The position numbers were made by a program, and so were the translations under genes. 64,000 bases of DNA from JACNKJ01 sp964344565. Its GTDB lineage: Bacteria > Krumholzibacteriota > Krumholzibacteriia > JACNKJ01. The notes beneath the pieces are model-generated. The model had not been told where the DNA came from. It did no database searches and saw only the letters and a program-made list of their open reading frames with translations. Position 1 is the first letter of the stretch; every line of letters begins with the position of its first letter. Below are positions 15,455 to 23,066 of the stretch, in pieces. The stretch spans positions 17,779-81,778 of the forward strand of contig CAYFNT010000016.1 of assembly GCA_964344565.1 (NCBI GenBank), given 5' to 3'.

Positions 15455-17896
15455 TTGAAGGCTAGGTTCCTCACCCTTGCGATCGGCATCCTCATCCTCC
15501 TCGCGGCTTCCGCTGCGGCAGAGGTACGGGTTTACCAATTCCACTCAAATCTTCCCGAGATCCAGTCCATATCCGAGGGGCTGAAGATCCTCATGCCCGG
15601 CGCCCCTTCCCTGGGACAGCCCGGCGAACCTCTCCTGCCCAAAGCTCCCTTCAGACTTCTCCTCGCTCCAGGTGAGAAGGTGAGCCGCGTGGAAGTGCTG
15701 CCCCTGGAGACTCGCACCCTGAGCCACACGCGGCCGCCCCTCGTCGCCCAGGCTCCCCAGAAACTGAGCCAGCCTCTGGCCGCCGAAATGATCGAAGGAA
15801 TCCAGACGATCTATGGCGGCGCAGACTTCTGGCCCGCCGATCCGCTGGTCTCCTGGCGGGAGGATGTCTTCCGCGGGCACCGAGTTCTCACCCTGGTGCT
15901 CAGTCCGATTCGGTATCGTGGCGTGGATAGACGGTTGAACTGGCATCCCCGGCTCGAGTTGCGCGTCCACACCGAGATGGACGAAGACGCGCGGGAGGCC
16001 AGCGCGTCGATGTTGCGCAGCGACGAGCGCACCCGGTCCAGGCTGGTCTCGCTCATCGACAATCCCGAGATGCTGAGCCTCTACGACGGATTCCCCTCGA
16101 GCGACGGCAGCGCGCGGAGCTTCGGCGAACTGGACTACCTCATCTTGACCACCCAGACCTGGGCGAGCCAGCTCGAACCCTACCTGGAGTTCCTTCGCTC
16201 CCGCGGTCATCAGGTCGAGCTCTATCTTCGCGGTTGGGTCAATGAGAACTACGAGGGGCGCGACGAACCGGAGACGCTTCGGAACTTCATCAAGGACGCC
16301 TACCAGGGCACCGGGGCCGAGTATCTGCTCCTGGTAGGGGACACCCGAGACGACAACGGCATTCCCCACCGGGGGCTGTTCTGTCAGGCCTACAGCACCA
16401 CCGACTACGATCTTCCCGGCGATATCTACTATGGAGCGCTGGACGGCGACTGGAACGTGGACGGCGACGGCCGCTGGGGCGAACCCGGTGAGGAAGACCT
16501 CTTTCCAGAATTGGCCGTGGGCCGAGCCTGCGTGAGCGACGCCGAAGACCTGGACAACTTCATCCGCAAGCAGATGCTCTACCAGGACGACCCCGTAGCC
16601 AAGCACGCCAACCGCATGCTCATGATCGGCGAAAAGCTCTGGACCAATCCGCTGACATGGGGCGCCACCTACAAGGACGAGATCTGGTACGGCTCGGACG
16701 CCAACGGAATCGTCACCGCCGGAGTGCCGAGCACCATGGCCGTGGGCGGGCTCTACGAACGGGATTGGGCCTGGCAGAAGGAACACCTCATGGTGATCAT
16801 GAACGACGGCCTGGGCATCGTGAATCACCAGGGGCACGCCTACTACAATCTGGCGGCCAAGCTCCACAACAACGACCTGCCGCTACTGAGCAATGACGGC
16901 ATCGACAACGCCTACGGATTCTTCTACAGCCAGGGATGCTACTGCGGCTCCTTCGACGACAAGGCCAGCTACGGCGGATACCCGGCCGACTGTTTCGGCG
17001 AGCGACTGACCACCGAGTTCGGCGGCGCCGTGGCCGCGGTCATGAACTCGCGCTACGGCTGGGGCGACGCGGGCGGCACCGCGGGTCCCTCCCAGTACTT
17101 CGATCGCGAGTTCTTCGACGCTCTGTTCGGTGAGGGCATCCACGAGGCTGGCCACGCCAACGACGACTCAAAGATGGACCTGGCCTGGATGGTGGACTAC
17201 CCGGGCATGCGCTGGTGCCACTACGATCTGAACCTCTTCGGCGATCCGGCCATGAAGATCTGGACCGGCCAGCCGCGCCCCATGTCCCTGATGAACCTGC
17301 TCGGACTCAGCGCCTACTCCCAAGAGGTCAAGTTGCGCGTGCTGAGCGATGGCGCTCCGGTCAGGGGAGCCATCGTCACGCTCTACTCCAAGGATTTGGG
17401 CGTCCAGGTCAGCGCCGAGACGAACATCTCGGGACAGGCCATTCTCGCGGTGCCCCCGCTGCAGGAAGGCGTCTACACCCTGACCGTCCATCATCAGGAA
17501 TTCCTCTCCATCCGTTCGACGCGCGCGGTGCGTATCGATGATCAGCCGGGCGAGGAGCCCGCCGATCAGGACGGGAATGCCGAGGGAAGCGGCGCCCCCC
17601 TCGATAGCGCGCCGCCCCGATTGGCACTCGGGCCGAATCATCCCAACCCCTTCAATCCGAGCACGACTCTGCGCTTCGAACTTCCCGAGGACGGCGAGGT
17701 CTACCTGGCCGTCTACGATGTGGAGGGACGCCGAGTGAGGACCCTGCTGACCGAGGAACGCTTCACGGCCGGACTTCACAGCGCGGTCTGGGACGGCCTC
17801 GACGACGAGGGACGCGAGCTCGGCTCGGGCGTCTACTTCTCGCTGCTTATCTCGGGCGACGTATCGGATACGGGCAAGATGCTGATGCTTAAATAA
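15455..17896 (+). CDS. Secreted C25-family (gingipain-like) cysteine peptidase with T9SS-type tail
   Basis: The start is TTG 15455, because GGGAG lies 7 bases upstream and the reading gives MKARFLTLAIGILILLAASAAA, a signal peptide; the product has 813 residues. The propeptide (about 22-215) contains PGEPLLPKAPFRLLLAPGE. The catalytic region (about 225-600) has LDYLILTT, EYLLLVGD and PELAVGR, as in C25 peptidases, then the candidate catalytic His in NHQGHAYYN (His461) and Cys in YSQGCYCGSFDD (Cys495). A beta-sandwich (about 615-705) leads to the T9SS-type domain (HPNPFNPSTTLRFELP ... GSGVYFSLL ... MLMLK). Together with the C10 enzyme upstream it gives two independent extracellular proteases, each with its own promoter. 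Confidence 0.87.
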   Translation: MKARFLTLAIGILILLAASAAAEVRVYQFHSNLPEIQSISEGLKILMPGAPSLGQPGEPLLPKAPFRLLLAPGEKVSRVEVLPLETRTLSHTRPPLVAQAPQKLSQPLAAEMIEGIQTIYGGADFWPADPLVSWREDVFRGHRVLTLVLSPIRYRGVDRRLNWHPRLELRVHTEMDEDAREASASMLRSDERTRSRLVSLIDNPEMLSLYDGFPSSDGSARSFGELDYLILTTQTWASQLEPYLEFLRSRGHQVELYLRGWVNENYEGRDEPETLRNFIKDAYQGTGAEYLLLVGDTRDDNGIPHRGLFCQAYSTTDYDLPGDIYYGALDGDWNVDGDGRWGEPGEEDLFPELAVGRACVSDAEDLDNFIRKQMLYQDDPVAKHANRMLMIGEKLWTNPLTWGATYKDEIWYGSDANGIVTAGVPSTMAVGGLYERDWAWQKEHLMVIMNDGLGIVNHQGHAYYNLAAKLHNNDLPLLSNDGIDNAYGFFYSQGCYCGSFDDKASYGGYPADCFGERLTTEFGGAVAAVMNSRYGWGDAGGTAGPSQYFDREFFDALFGEGIHEAGHANDDSKMDLAWMVDYPGMRWCHYDLNLFGDPAMKIWTGQPRPMSLMNLLGLSAYSQEVKLRVLSDGAPVRGAIVTLYSKDLGVQVSAETNISGQAILAVPPLQEGVYTLTVHHQEFLSIRSTRAVRIDDQPGEEPADQDGNAEGSGAPLDSAPPRLALGPNHPNPFNPSTTLRFELPEDGEVYLAVYDVEGRRVRTLLTEERFTAGLHSAVWDGLDDEGRELGSGVYFSLLISGDVSDTGKMLMLK

Positions 17897-17897
17897 T

Positions 17898-17968
17898 GGG
17901 GAGGGCTGTGCCCTCCCCTCATTCAAGCTTCACATTTCATTCGGGGAAGGCTCTGCCCTCCCCGTTTT
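17898..17968. terminator. Tandem hairpins between convergent genes
   Basis: GGGGAGGGC-TGT-GCCCTCCCC (17898-17918) is a perfect 9-bp hairpin right after the C25 stop. A near-copy with one mismatch (17943-17963) is followed by TTTT. The two copies look like a local duplication and sit between the C25 gene and glnII. Confidence 0.7.
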
Positions 17969-17983
17969 CACGATCCCTACCGG

Positions 17984-18997
17984 TCAGCCGCAGACCGTCT
18001 CGATCATCTTCGCGCAGGCGGCGTAGGGGTCCATGTTGGCGTTGGGTCGACGATCCTCGATATAGCCCTGCTCCGCCTTGGCCACGTGCCAGGGGATGCG
18101 CACGCTGGCTCCCCGGTCGGAGACTCCCGCGCGGAAGGTGCGGTAGTCGCAGGTCTCGTGCAGACCGGTCAGACGCATCTCGATGAATTCGCCGTAGACC
18201 GCGATGTGCTCCTCGGTCTTGCCCTCGAGCTTCTTGATGGCATCCCAGCAGGCGTCCAGGCTGCCGCGCATGGCTTCGGTGCTGAAGTTCACGTGGGCGC
18301 CGGCGCCGTTCCAGTCTCCCGCGATGGGCTTGGGATGCAGCTTGGCGTTCACGCCGTAGTCCTCGGCGATGCGGTAGAGCAGCCAGCGCGAGGTCCAGAG
18401 GTCGTCAGCCACGGTGAGACCGTCGTTGGGCCCGACCTGGAATTCCCACTGGCTGGGCATGACCTCGGCGTTGATGCCCGCGATCTGGATGCCGGCGTTG
18501 AGGCAGGCCACCATGTGACGCTCCACGATCTCCCGTCCGAAGACCTCGTCGGCGCCGATGCCGCAGTAGTAGTTGCCCTGAGGCGCGGGGAATCCGCCTT
18601 CGGGCCAACCCAGGGGATGGTTCCCTTCGAAAAGCGTGTACTCCTGCTCGATGCCGAAGAAGCACTTCTCGCCACCGTGCTTGTCTTCCTGCTCGCGCAG
18701 GAGGGCGCGCGTGTTGGTGGGATGCGGCGTGCCGTCGGGATCGAAGACCTCGCAGAGGACCAGGCGCGATTCTCCGCCGCGGATGGGATCGGGGTAGACC
18801 TTCACCGGCTTCAGCACGCAGTCCGAATCGCTGCCCTCGGCCTGCTGCGTGGAGGACCCGTCGAATCCCCAGACGGGCGGGTGATCGGGATCTGCCGTCA
18901 ATACCTTGGTCTTGCTGCGAAGCTTGGCGGTGGGCCGCTGCCCATCGATCCAGATATACTCCGCGAAGGCGTACTCAGTCTGTTGAGTGACGTTCAT
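17984..18997 (-). CDS. glnII: Glutamine synthetase, type II (eukaryotic-type)
   Basis: This enzyme joins ammonia to glutamate using ATP. At 337 residues it is the short GSII form, not the about 470-residue bacterial GSI. Visible GSII motifs are VWGFDGSSTQQAEGSDSD near the N-terminus, FGIEQEYTLF, GINAEVMPSQWEFQVGP, NGAGAHVNFST and SDRGASVRIP. GSII is typical of eukaryotes and occurs in scattered bacteria (rhizobia, actinomycetes, some FCB members), so lateral transfer at some point is likely. The gene is monocistronic and divergent from tadA, with a palindrome over its -35 box. Confidence 0.93.
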   Translation of the reverse strand: MNVTQQTEYAFAEYIWIDGQRPTAKLRSKTKVLTADPDHPPVWGFDGSSTQQAEGSDSDCVLKPVKVYPDPIRGGESRLVLCEVFDPDGTPHPTNTRALLREQEDKHGGEKCFFGIEQEYTLFEGNHPLGWPEGGFPAPQGNYYCGIGADEVFGREIVERHMVACLNAGIQIAGINAEVMPSQWEFQVGPNDGLTVADDLWTSRWLLYRIAEDYGVNAKLHPKPIAGDWNGAGAHVNFSTEAMRGSLDACWDAIKKLEGKTEEHIAVYGEFIEMRLTGLHETCDYRTFRAGVSDRGASVRIPWHVAKAEQGYIEDRRPNANMDPYAACAKMIETVCG

Positions 18998-19048
18998 GGG
19001 ACCATCCTTTGGGGGTTAGAATCGGGCCGATGGGCCTCCAAAGCGGGC

Positions 19049-19089
19049 AGGTTAGGCAGGCTTACGCGTCCTGTCAATCGAGGATTGAC
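19049..19089 (-). promoter_or_regulatory. glnII promoter with overlapping operator-like palindrome
   Basis: On the minus strand a perfect TTGACA (19077-19072) is 17 bases from TAACCT (19054-19049). A perfect inverted repeat, GTCAATC-GAG-GATTGAC (19073-19089), covers the -35 box, so a bound regulator would block polymerase. Nitrogen control is a guess from the gene it serves. Confidence 0.6.
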
Positions 19090-19174
19090 GACTCGAACCG
19101 GAGTCCGTCCTCCACTTTAAAACTCTGGAAAAGCCGGGGTTCAGGATCTAGTTTCTGGGCTGCCGGAGGTGAGC

Positions 19175-19630
19175 ATGGAAGAGCGCGATTTCCGCTGGAT
19201 GGACCTGGCCCTCGCCGAGGCCATGAAGGCCTTCGAGGAGGGCGAGGTGCCCGTGGGCTGCGTGGTGGTGCAGGGCGATCGGGTGATCGGACGCGGCCGG
19301 AATTCCGTGGAGCGGCTGCAGGATCCCACCGCCCACGCGGAGACCCTGGCCCTGTCCGCGGCCGCCAATACCCTGGGTACATGGCGATTGACCGACTGCG
19401 AGCTCTTTGTTACCTTGGAACCCTGCACCATGTGCATCGGCGCCATTCACTTGGCCCGGATCAGCCGGGTGGTCTTCGGGGCTTCCGATCCCAAATTCGG
19501 AGCCTGCGGTTCCATCCTCGACGTGCCCGCGGAGCCGCGCTGGAATCACAGCGTGACGGTCCTCGGGGGCGTTCGGGCCGAAGACGCCGCCCAGCTGATG
19601 CGGGATTTTTTTAGGCAGCTAAGGCACTAG
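19175..19630 (+). CDS. tadA: tRNA-specific adenosine deaminase
   Basis: TadA converts A34 to inosine in the anticodon of tRNA-Arg(ACG). The 151-residue product has the zinc-site motifs PTAHAETLAL (His ligand, Glu proton shuttle) and LEPCTMCIGA (two Cys ligands), and ends in the usual basic helix. ATG 19175 is preferred over GTG 19169, since GGAGG at 19165-19169 overlaps the GTG and is 5 bases from the ATG. It is followed 8 bases later by tRNA-Ser, then SRP RNA and dnaX, the gene order seen in Bacillus. Confidence 0.93.
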   Translation: MEERDFRWMDLALAEAMKAFEEGEVPVGCVVVQGDRVIGRGRNSVERLQDPTAHAETLALSAAANTLGTWRLTDCELFVTLEPCTMCIGAIHLARISRVVFGASDPKFGACGSILDVPAEPRWNHSVTVLGGVRAEDAAQLMRDFFRQLRH

Positions 19631-19638
19631 TGCGGACA

Positions 19639-19723
19639 GGAGAGTTGCGAGAGCGGTCGAATCGGCACGACTGGAAATCGTGTGTACCGAGAGGTACCCT
19701 GGGTTCGAATCCCAGACTCTCCG
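19639..19723 (+). tRNA. tRNA-Ser (anticodon GGA)
   Basis: Acceptor arms GGAGAGT and ACTCTCC pair perfectly. The anticodon arm CACGA-CTGGAAA-TCGTG gives GGA. A long variable arm (GTACC-GAGA-GGTAC), typical of tRNA-Ser, and a T arm CTGGG-TTCGAAT-CCCAG follow. CCA is not encoded. Confidence 0.96.
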
Positions 19724-19743
19724 CCTTGATCGACAGCAGTACA

Positions 19744-19830
19744 GGAGAGGTGCCGGAGTGGTTGAACGGGGCGGTCTCGAAAACCGTTGAGCCTTCGCGG
19801 GTTCCCAGGGTTCGAATCCCTGCCTCTCCG
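19744..19830 (+). tRNA. tRNA-Ser (anticodon CGA)
   Basis: Acceptor arms GGAGAGG and CCTCTCC pair, the anticodon loop reads CTCGAAA (anticodon CGA), and the long variable arm and T arm (CAGGG-TTCGAAT-CCCTG) are present. It lies 20 bases after the first tRNA-Ser and is probably processed from the same transcript. CCA is not encoded. Confidence 0.96.
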
Positions 19831-19850
19831 CCTTTTCGAACAACCGGTTC

Positions 19851-19953
19851 GGGCCAGGTCCCACGCAATCCGGATTTTCCAACCCCGTCAGGACCGGAAG
19901 GTAGCAGCGGTACGAAAACCCCCGGATGTGCCGTGGATCAACCTGGCCTTTTT
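19851..19953 (+). ncRNA. ffs: Signal recognition particle RNA, small bacterial (4.5S) type
   Basis: The core GTCAGGACCGGAAGGTAGCA is the conserved SRP domain IV apical and symmetric loop that binds Ffh. The ends GGCCAGG (19852-19858) and CCTGGCC (19942-19948) pair to close a long hairpin, and TTTTT follows as terminator. The length of about 100 bases fits the 4.5S class without an Alu domain. It lies directly upstream of dnaX, as scr does in Bacillus. Confidence 0.95.
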
Positions 19954-19969
19954 CATTGAAAGGATGCGC

Positions 19970-21664
19970 GTGGACTATCAGGTGCTGGCCCTCAAGTGGC
20001 GACCTCAGCGTTTCGAGGACGTGGTGGGGCAGGACCATGTGAGTCAGGTCGTCGCCGGCGCCATCGAGCAGGACCGCGTGGCCAACGCCTATCTCTTCAG
20101 CGGCCCGCGGGGCTGCGGCAAGACCACCGTGGCGCGCATCCTGGCCAAGGCCCTCAATTGCGAGAAGGGGCCTACCCGCGAGCCCTGCGGCGAATGCGCT
20201 TCCTGTAAGAGCATCGCCGCGGGAACGAGCATGGCCGTCCTCGAACTCGACGCCGCCAGTCGGGGCGGCATCGAGGACATCCGCGATCTGCGCGAGAGCA
20301 TCGGCCTGAGTTCCCTGGACGGCCGCTATCGCGTGATCATCCTCGACGAGGCTCATCAGATCACCGGGGCCGCGGCCAACGCCTTCCTGAAGACTCTCGA
20401 AGAACCTCCGCCGGGCGTGGTCTTCGTGATGGCCACCACCGAGTACGACAGGATCATTCCGACCATCCGCTCGCGCTGTCAGCGATACGCCTTCCGCCTG
20501 CTCCGCAGCGAAGAGATCGCCGGTCGCATCGAGCACATCGCCGCGAGCGAGGGCATCACCCTTGGCGAGGGCGCGGCCATGGCCCTGGGCCGCAAGGCCG
20601 AGGGCAGCATGCGCGACGGACTCACGCTCTTCGATCAGTCGGTCTCCTCGCTGGGTCAGAGCCTCGATATCGACTCGCTCATCGAGCTGCTCGGCCTTCC
20701 CCGATACGAACACTACTTCACCCTCACCGAGGCCATCATCGAAGGCGACGGCGCCGCGGCCCTGCAGTCGCTGGACGCCTCCCTCGACGCCGGCGGCACG
20801 CCCCACGATTTCGTGGCGGGACTGGCCCGGCACTTCCGCAACCTGCTGGTCCTTCGCATGAACGACCAGCTTCTGGAAGGCGAACTTCCCGCCGAGGACA
20901 TCGAGGTCTGCCGACGTCTTGCCGAAGGCTTCCAGGACGAGGACCTGCTCTACCTCACCCGCCTCTCCGGCGACCGGGCCGAGCAGATCAAGCGCGCCAG
21001 CCAGCCCCGCATCCTCACCGAGGCCTTCGTGGTGGAACTGACGCGTTTCGAGAAGCGGGTGCTGTTGTCCGAGGTGCTGTCGATTCTGAAGGGCGGGCAG
21101 GGGGTCTCGAGTTCAGAAGCGCCAGTCCCCAGTCCCCAGTCTCCAGTCACCAGCCGGAAGCCTGGCAGCACACGAGGGCAGCGAGGACCAGACAGCGGGC
21201 CGCGGGAAGCGGTCAGCCGACCGCCGGCAGCGGGCAGCGGCGCAAAGCCACAGGCCGCTTACGCCCTCAGCCGATCCGGCCTGGAGGCGGCCTGGCCCGA
21301 ATTCGTGGGGGCGGTGAAGCAGTCCAGCATGATCAAGGGACAGTTCCTCGAGAAGGCCCGTCCCGGCGGCGTGGATCGCGAGAGCTTCACCCTTCACCTC
21401 GACAGCCATTTCCGCACGCTGCTCGACAACCACGAGGACCGCCTGCTCCTGCAGGACAAGTTCCGCGAGATCTTCGGCGAAGGCCGCGACGTGCGGCTCA
21501 CCGGTCCCGAAGACGAAGCCGCACCCGAGCCGGCCGCTCCGCGGGTGACCCAGGCCCGCGCCGACGACGCGCGACGCGAACGGTCCCTGCAGGAACACTC
21601 CGACAATGCCCTGGTGCAGGATCTGCTCAAGAAATTCGACGGCGAGATCGTCGAAGACCACTAG
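19970..21664 (+). CDS. dnaX: DNA polymerase III subunit gamma/tau
   Basis: This is the clamp-loader ATPase of the replisome. GTG 19970 (MDYQVLALKWRPQRFEDVVG) is preferred because AAAGG lies 6 bases upstream; ATG 19964 would leave almost no spacing. The product has 564 residues. Walker A is GPRGCGKTT, the zinc module has four Cys (NCEKGPTREPCGECASCKS), and the Walker B region is ILDEAHQIT, followed by the SRC-type arginine finger region (IRSRCQRY). The C-terminal tau part is short. Between them a linker (about 380-425) is built from low-complexity repeats (see the repeat entry). ybaB and recR follow in the usual order. Confidence 0.95.
   Translation: MDYQVLALKWRPQRFEDVVGQDHVSQVVAGAIEQDRVANAYLFSGPRGCGKTTVARILAKALNCEKGPTREPCGECASCKSIAAGTSMAVLELDAASRGGIEDIRDLRESIGLSSLDGRYRVIILDEAHQITGAAANAFLKTLEEPPPGVVFVMATTEYDRIIPTIRSRCQRYAFRLLRSEEIAGRIEHIAASEGITLGEGAAMALGRKAEGSMRDGLTLFDQSVSSLGQSLDIDSLIELLGLPRYEHYFTLTEAIIEGDGAAALQSLDASLDAGGTPHDFVAGLARHFRNLLVLRMNDQLLEGELPAEDIEVCRRLAEGFQDEDLLYLTRLSGDRAEQIKRASQPRILTEAFVVELTRFEKRVLLSEVLSILKGGQGVSSSEAPVPSPQSPVTSRKPGSTRGQRGPDSGPREAVSRPPAAGSGAKPQAAYALSRSGLEAAWPEFVGAVKQSSMIKGQFLEKARPGGVDRESFTLHLDSHFRTLLDNHEDRLLLQDKFREIFGEGRDVRLTGPEDEAAPEPAAPRVTQARADDARRERSLQEHSDNALVQDLLKKFDGEIVEDH
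21118..21240 (+). repeat. Low-complexity repeat tract in the dnaX linker
   Basis: From 21122 to 21152 the unit CCAGTCC/CCAGTCT recurs about four times (translated PVPSPQSPVTS). From about 21199 a second type, GCGG(T)CAGC-like, recurs (translated AVSRPPAAGSG). Both resemble short dispersed repeats of intergenic regions, here in frame inside a gene. Confidence 0.6.
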
Positions 21665-21675
21665 ATGGAGTCAGC

Positions 21676-21975
21676 ATGAAGAACATCGGCAAGATGATGA
21701 AACAGGCCCAGCAGATGCAGGCGCAGATGGCGGAGATCCAGCGGGAGCTGGAGGCCACCGTCTTCGAAGGCGTAGCCGGGGGCGTGGTCACCGCGAAGGT
21801 GAACGGCGCCATGGATCCGGTGGAGATCAAGATCGCGCCCGAAGCCTTGGAAGACGCCGACGCGGAGATGCTCGAGGACATGATCCTCGCGGCCCTGCGT
21901 TCCGCCCAGGACGCCGCCAAGCGCGCGAGCCAGGAGAAGATGGGTCCCCTCATGGGCGGCATGCCCGGCTTCTGA
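21676..21975 (+). CDS. ybaB: YbaB/EbfC family nucleoid-associated protein
   Basis: The 99-residue product begins MKNIGKMMKQAQQMQAQMAE, the amphipathic helix of YbaB/EbfC dimers, and contains GVVTAKVNGAMDPVEIKI and a C-terminal helix ending with a Met/Gly-rich stretch. These proteins bind DNA as dimers and are nearly always encoded between dnaX and recR. The spacing from dnaX is 11 bases and its stop overlaps the recR start (TGATG). Confidence 0.92.
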   Translation: MKNIGKMMKQAQQMQAQMAEIQRELEATVFEGVAGGVVTAKVNGAMDPVEIKIAPEALEDADAEMLEDMILAALRSAQDAAKRASQEKMGPLMGGMPGF

Positions 21976-22574
21976 TGGAAAAGATCAGCCCCTTACTCGC
22001 ACGACTCGTGCGCCGACTCACTCGCCTGCCGGGCATCGGCGAGCGCAGCGCCCAGCGCATCGCCCTGCACTTGCTGGGGCAGGAGGAAGCGGAAACCCGC
22101 GAACTCGCGCGCCTGCTCATGGAGACCCGCGAGAAGCTGGGTTTCTGCGAGCGCTGCGGCTTCTACGCGGAAGCCCGCTACTGTCCGATCTGCTCGGATC
22201 CAAAACGCGAGGGCGGCAAGCTCTGCGTGGTGGAGCAACCGGTGGAGGTGCTCAGCCTGGAGCGCAGCGGCATCTTTCGCGGCCTCTACCACGTGCTCGG
22301 CGGGGTGATCAGTCCCCTCGACGGAGTGCATCCCCAGGACCTCAGCATCGAGCAGTTGCTTGCCCGCGTGGAGAACGAGCAGGTCGCCGAAATCATCCTG
22401 GCCCTGTCTTCCAGCGTGGAGGGCGAGACCACCTCGCTCTACCTGGGGGAACAGCTCGATGGTCTGGGCCTCAGCGTCACGCGCCTGGCGCGGGGATTGC
22501 CCGCGGGCAGTCGACTGGAGTATCTGGATGAAGCCACGCTGTCGCGCGCCTTCGAAGGCCGCGTGAAGCTGTAG
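21975..22574 (+). CDS. recR: Recombination mediator RecR
   Basis: RecR works with RecF/RecO to load RecA on gapped DNA. The 199-residue product starts at ATG 21975, overlapping the ybaB stop. It has the helix-hairpin-helix LTRLPGIGERSAQRIALHLL, a four-Cys zinc finger (FCERCGFYAEARYCPIC), and a Toprim domain (LCVVEQPVEVLSLERSGIFRG ... GVHP). The length is typical. Confidence 0.95.
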   Translation: MEKISPLLARLVRRLTRLPGIGERSAQRIALHLLGQEEAETRELARLLMETREKLGFCERCGFYAEARYCPICSDPKREGGKLCVVEQPVEVLSLERSGIFRGLYHVLGGVISPLDGVHPQDLSIEQLLARVENEQVAEIILALSSSVEGETTSLYLGEQLDGLGLSVTRLARGLPAGSRLEYLDEATLSRAFEGRVKL

Positions 22575-22604
22575 CCTGCAAACACGCACGGAAAGGAATC
22601 CGGC

Positions 22605-23066
22605 ATGAGAAACCTGCTTCGCTTCCTCGGCAGCACGGCCTTCACGGGATACTTCCCCATCGCTCCGGCCACGGTGTCCAGTTTCCTGATCGTGCTCATC
22701 CTCTGGTTCTGGGGGCCGAGCAGCGCCGGGCTCTGGACCTTCTTCCTGATCTCACTGGTGGCCTCGGTTCCGCTTTCCTATTACATGGAAAGCCAGCATG
22801 GGAAGGATCCCAGCGCCTGCACCGTGGACGAGGTGGTGGGCATCCTGCTGCCGCTGGCCGTCCTCGGCGAGCCCCTGAACGTGCCCGGCACCTGGAAGCT
22901 GCTGCTCGCAGCCTTCTTCCTGTTCCGCTTTTTCGACATCGCCAAGATCTGGCCCGCGAGCCGGCTCGAGAACCTGCCCGGAGGATGGGGCATCGTGCTC
23001 GACGATCTCATGGCCGGCGTCTACACGCTCATTTCATTGAAGTTGCTCACGCTGTGGTTCCTCTAG
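22605..23066 (+). CDS. pgpA: Phosphatidylglycerophosphatase A
   Basis: PgpA dephosphorylates phosphatidylglycerophosphate to phosphatidylglycerol at the inner membrane. The 153-residue protein has several membrane segments and the family blocks GYFPIAPATVSS, CTVDEVVGILLPL, FRFFDIAKIWPASRLENLPGG and GIVLDDLMAG, whose Asp/Glu residues form the metal site. The cinA frame overlaps its end by 13 bases, so the two are probably co-translated, as is common for this pair. Confidence 0.9.
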   Translation: MRNLLRFLGSTAFTGYFPIAPATVSSFLIVLILWFWGPSSAGLWTFFLISLVASVPLSYYMESQHGKDPSACTVDEVVGILLPLAVLGEPLNVPGTWKLLLAAFFLFRFFDIAKIWPASRLENLPGGWGIVLDDLMAGVYTLISLKLLTLWFL

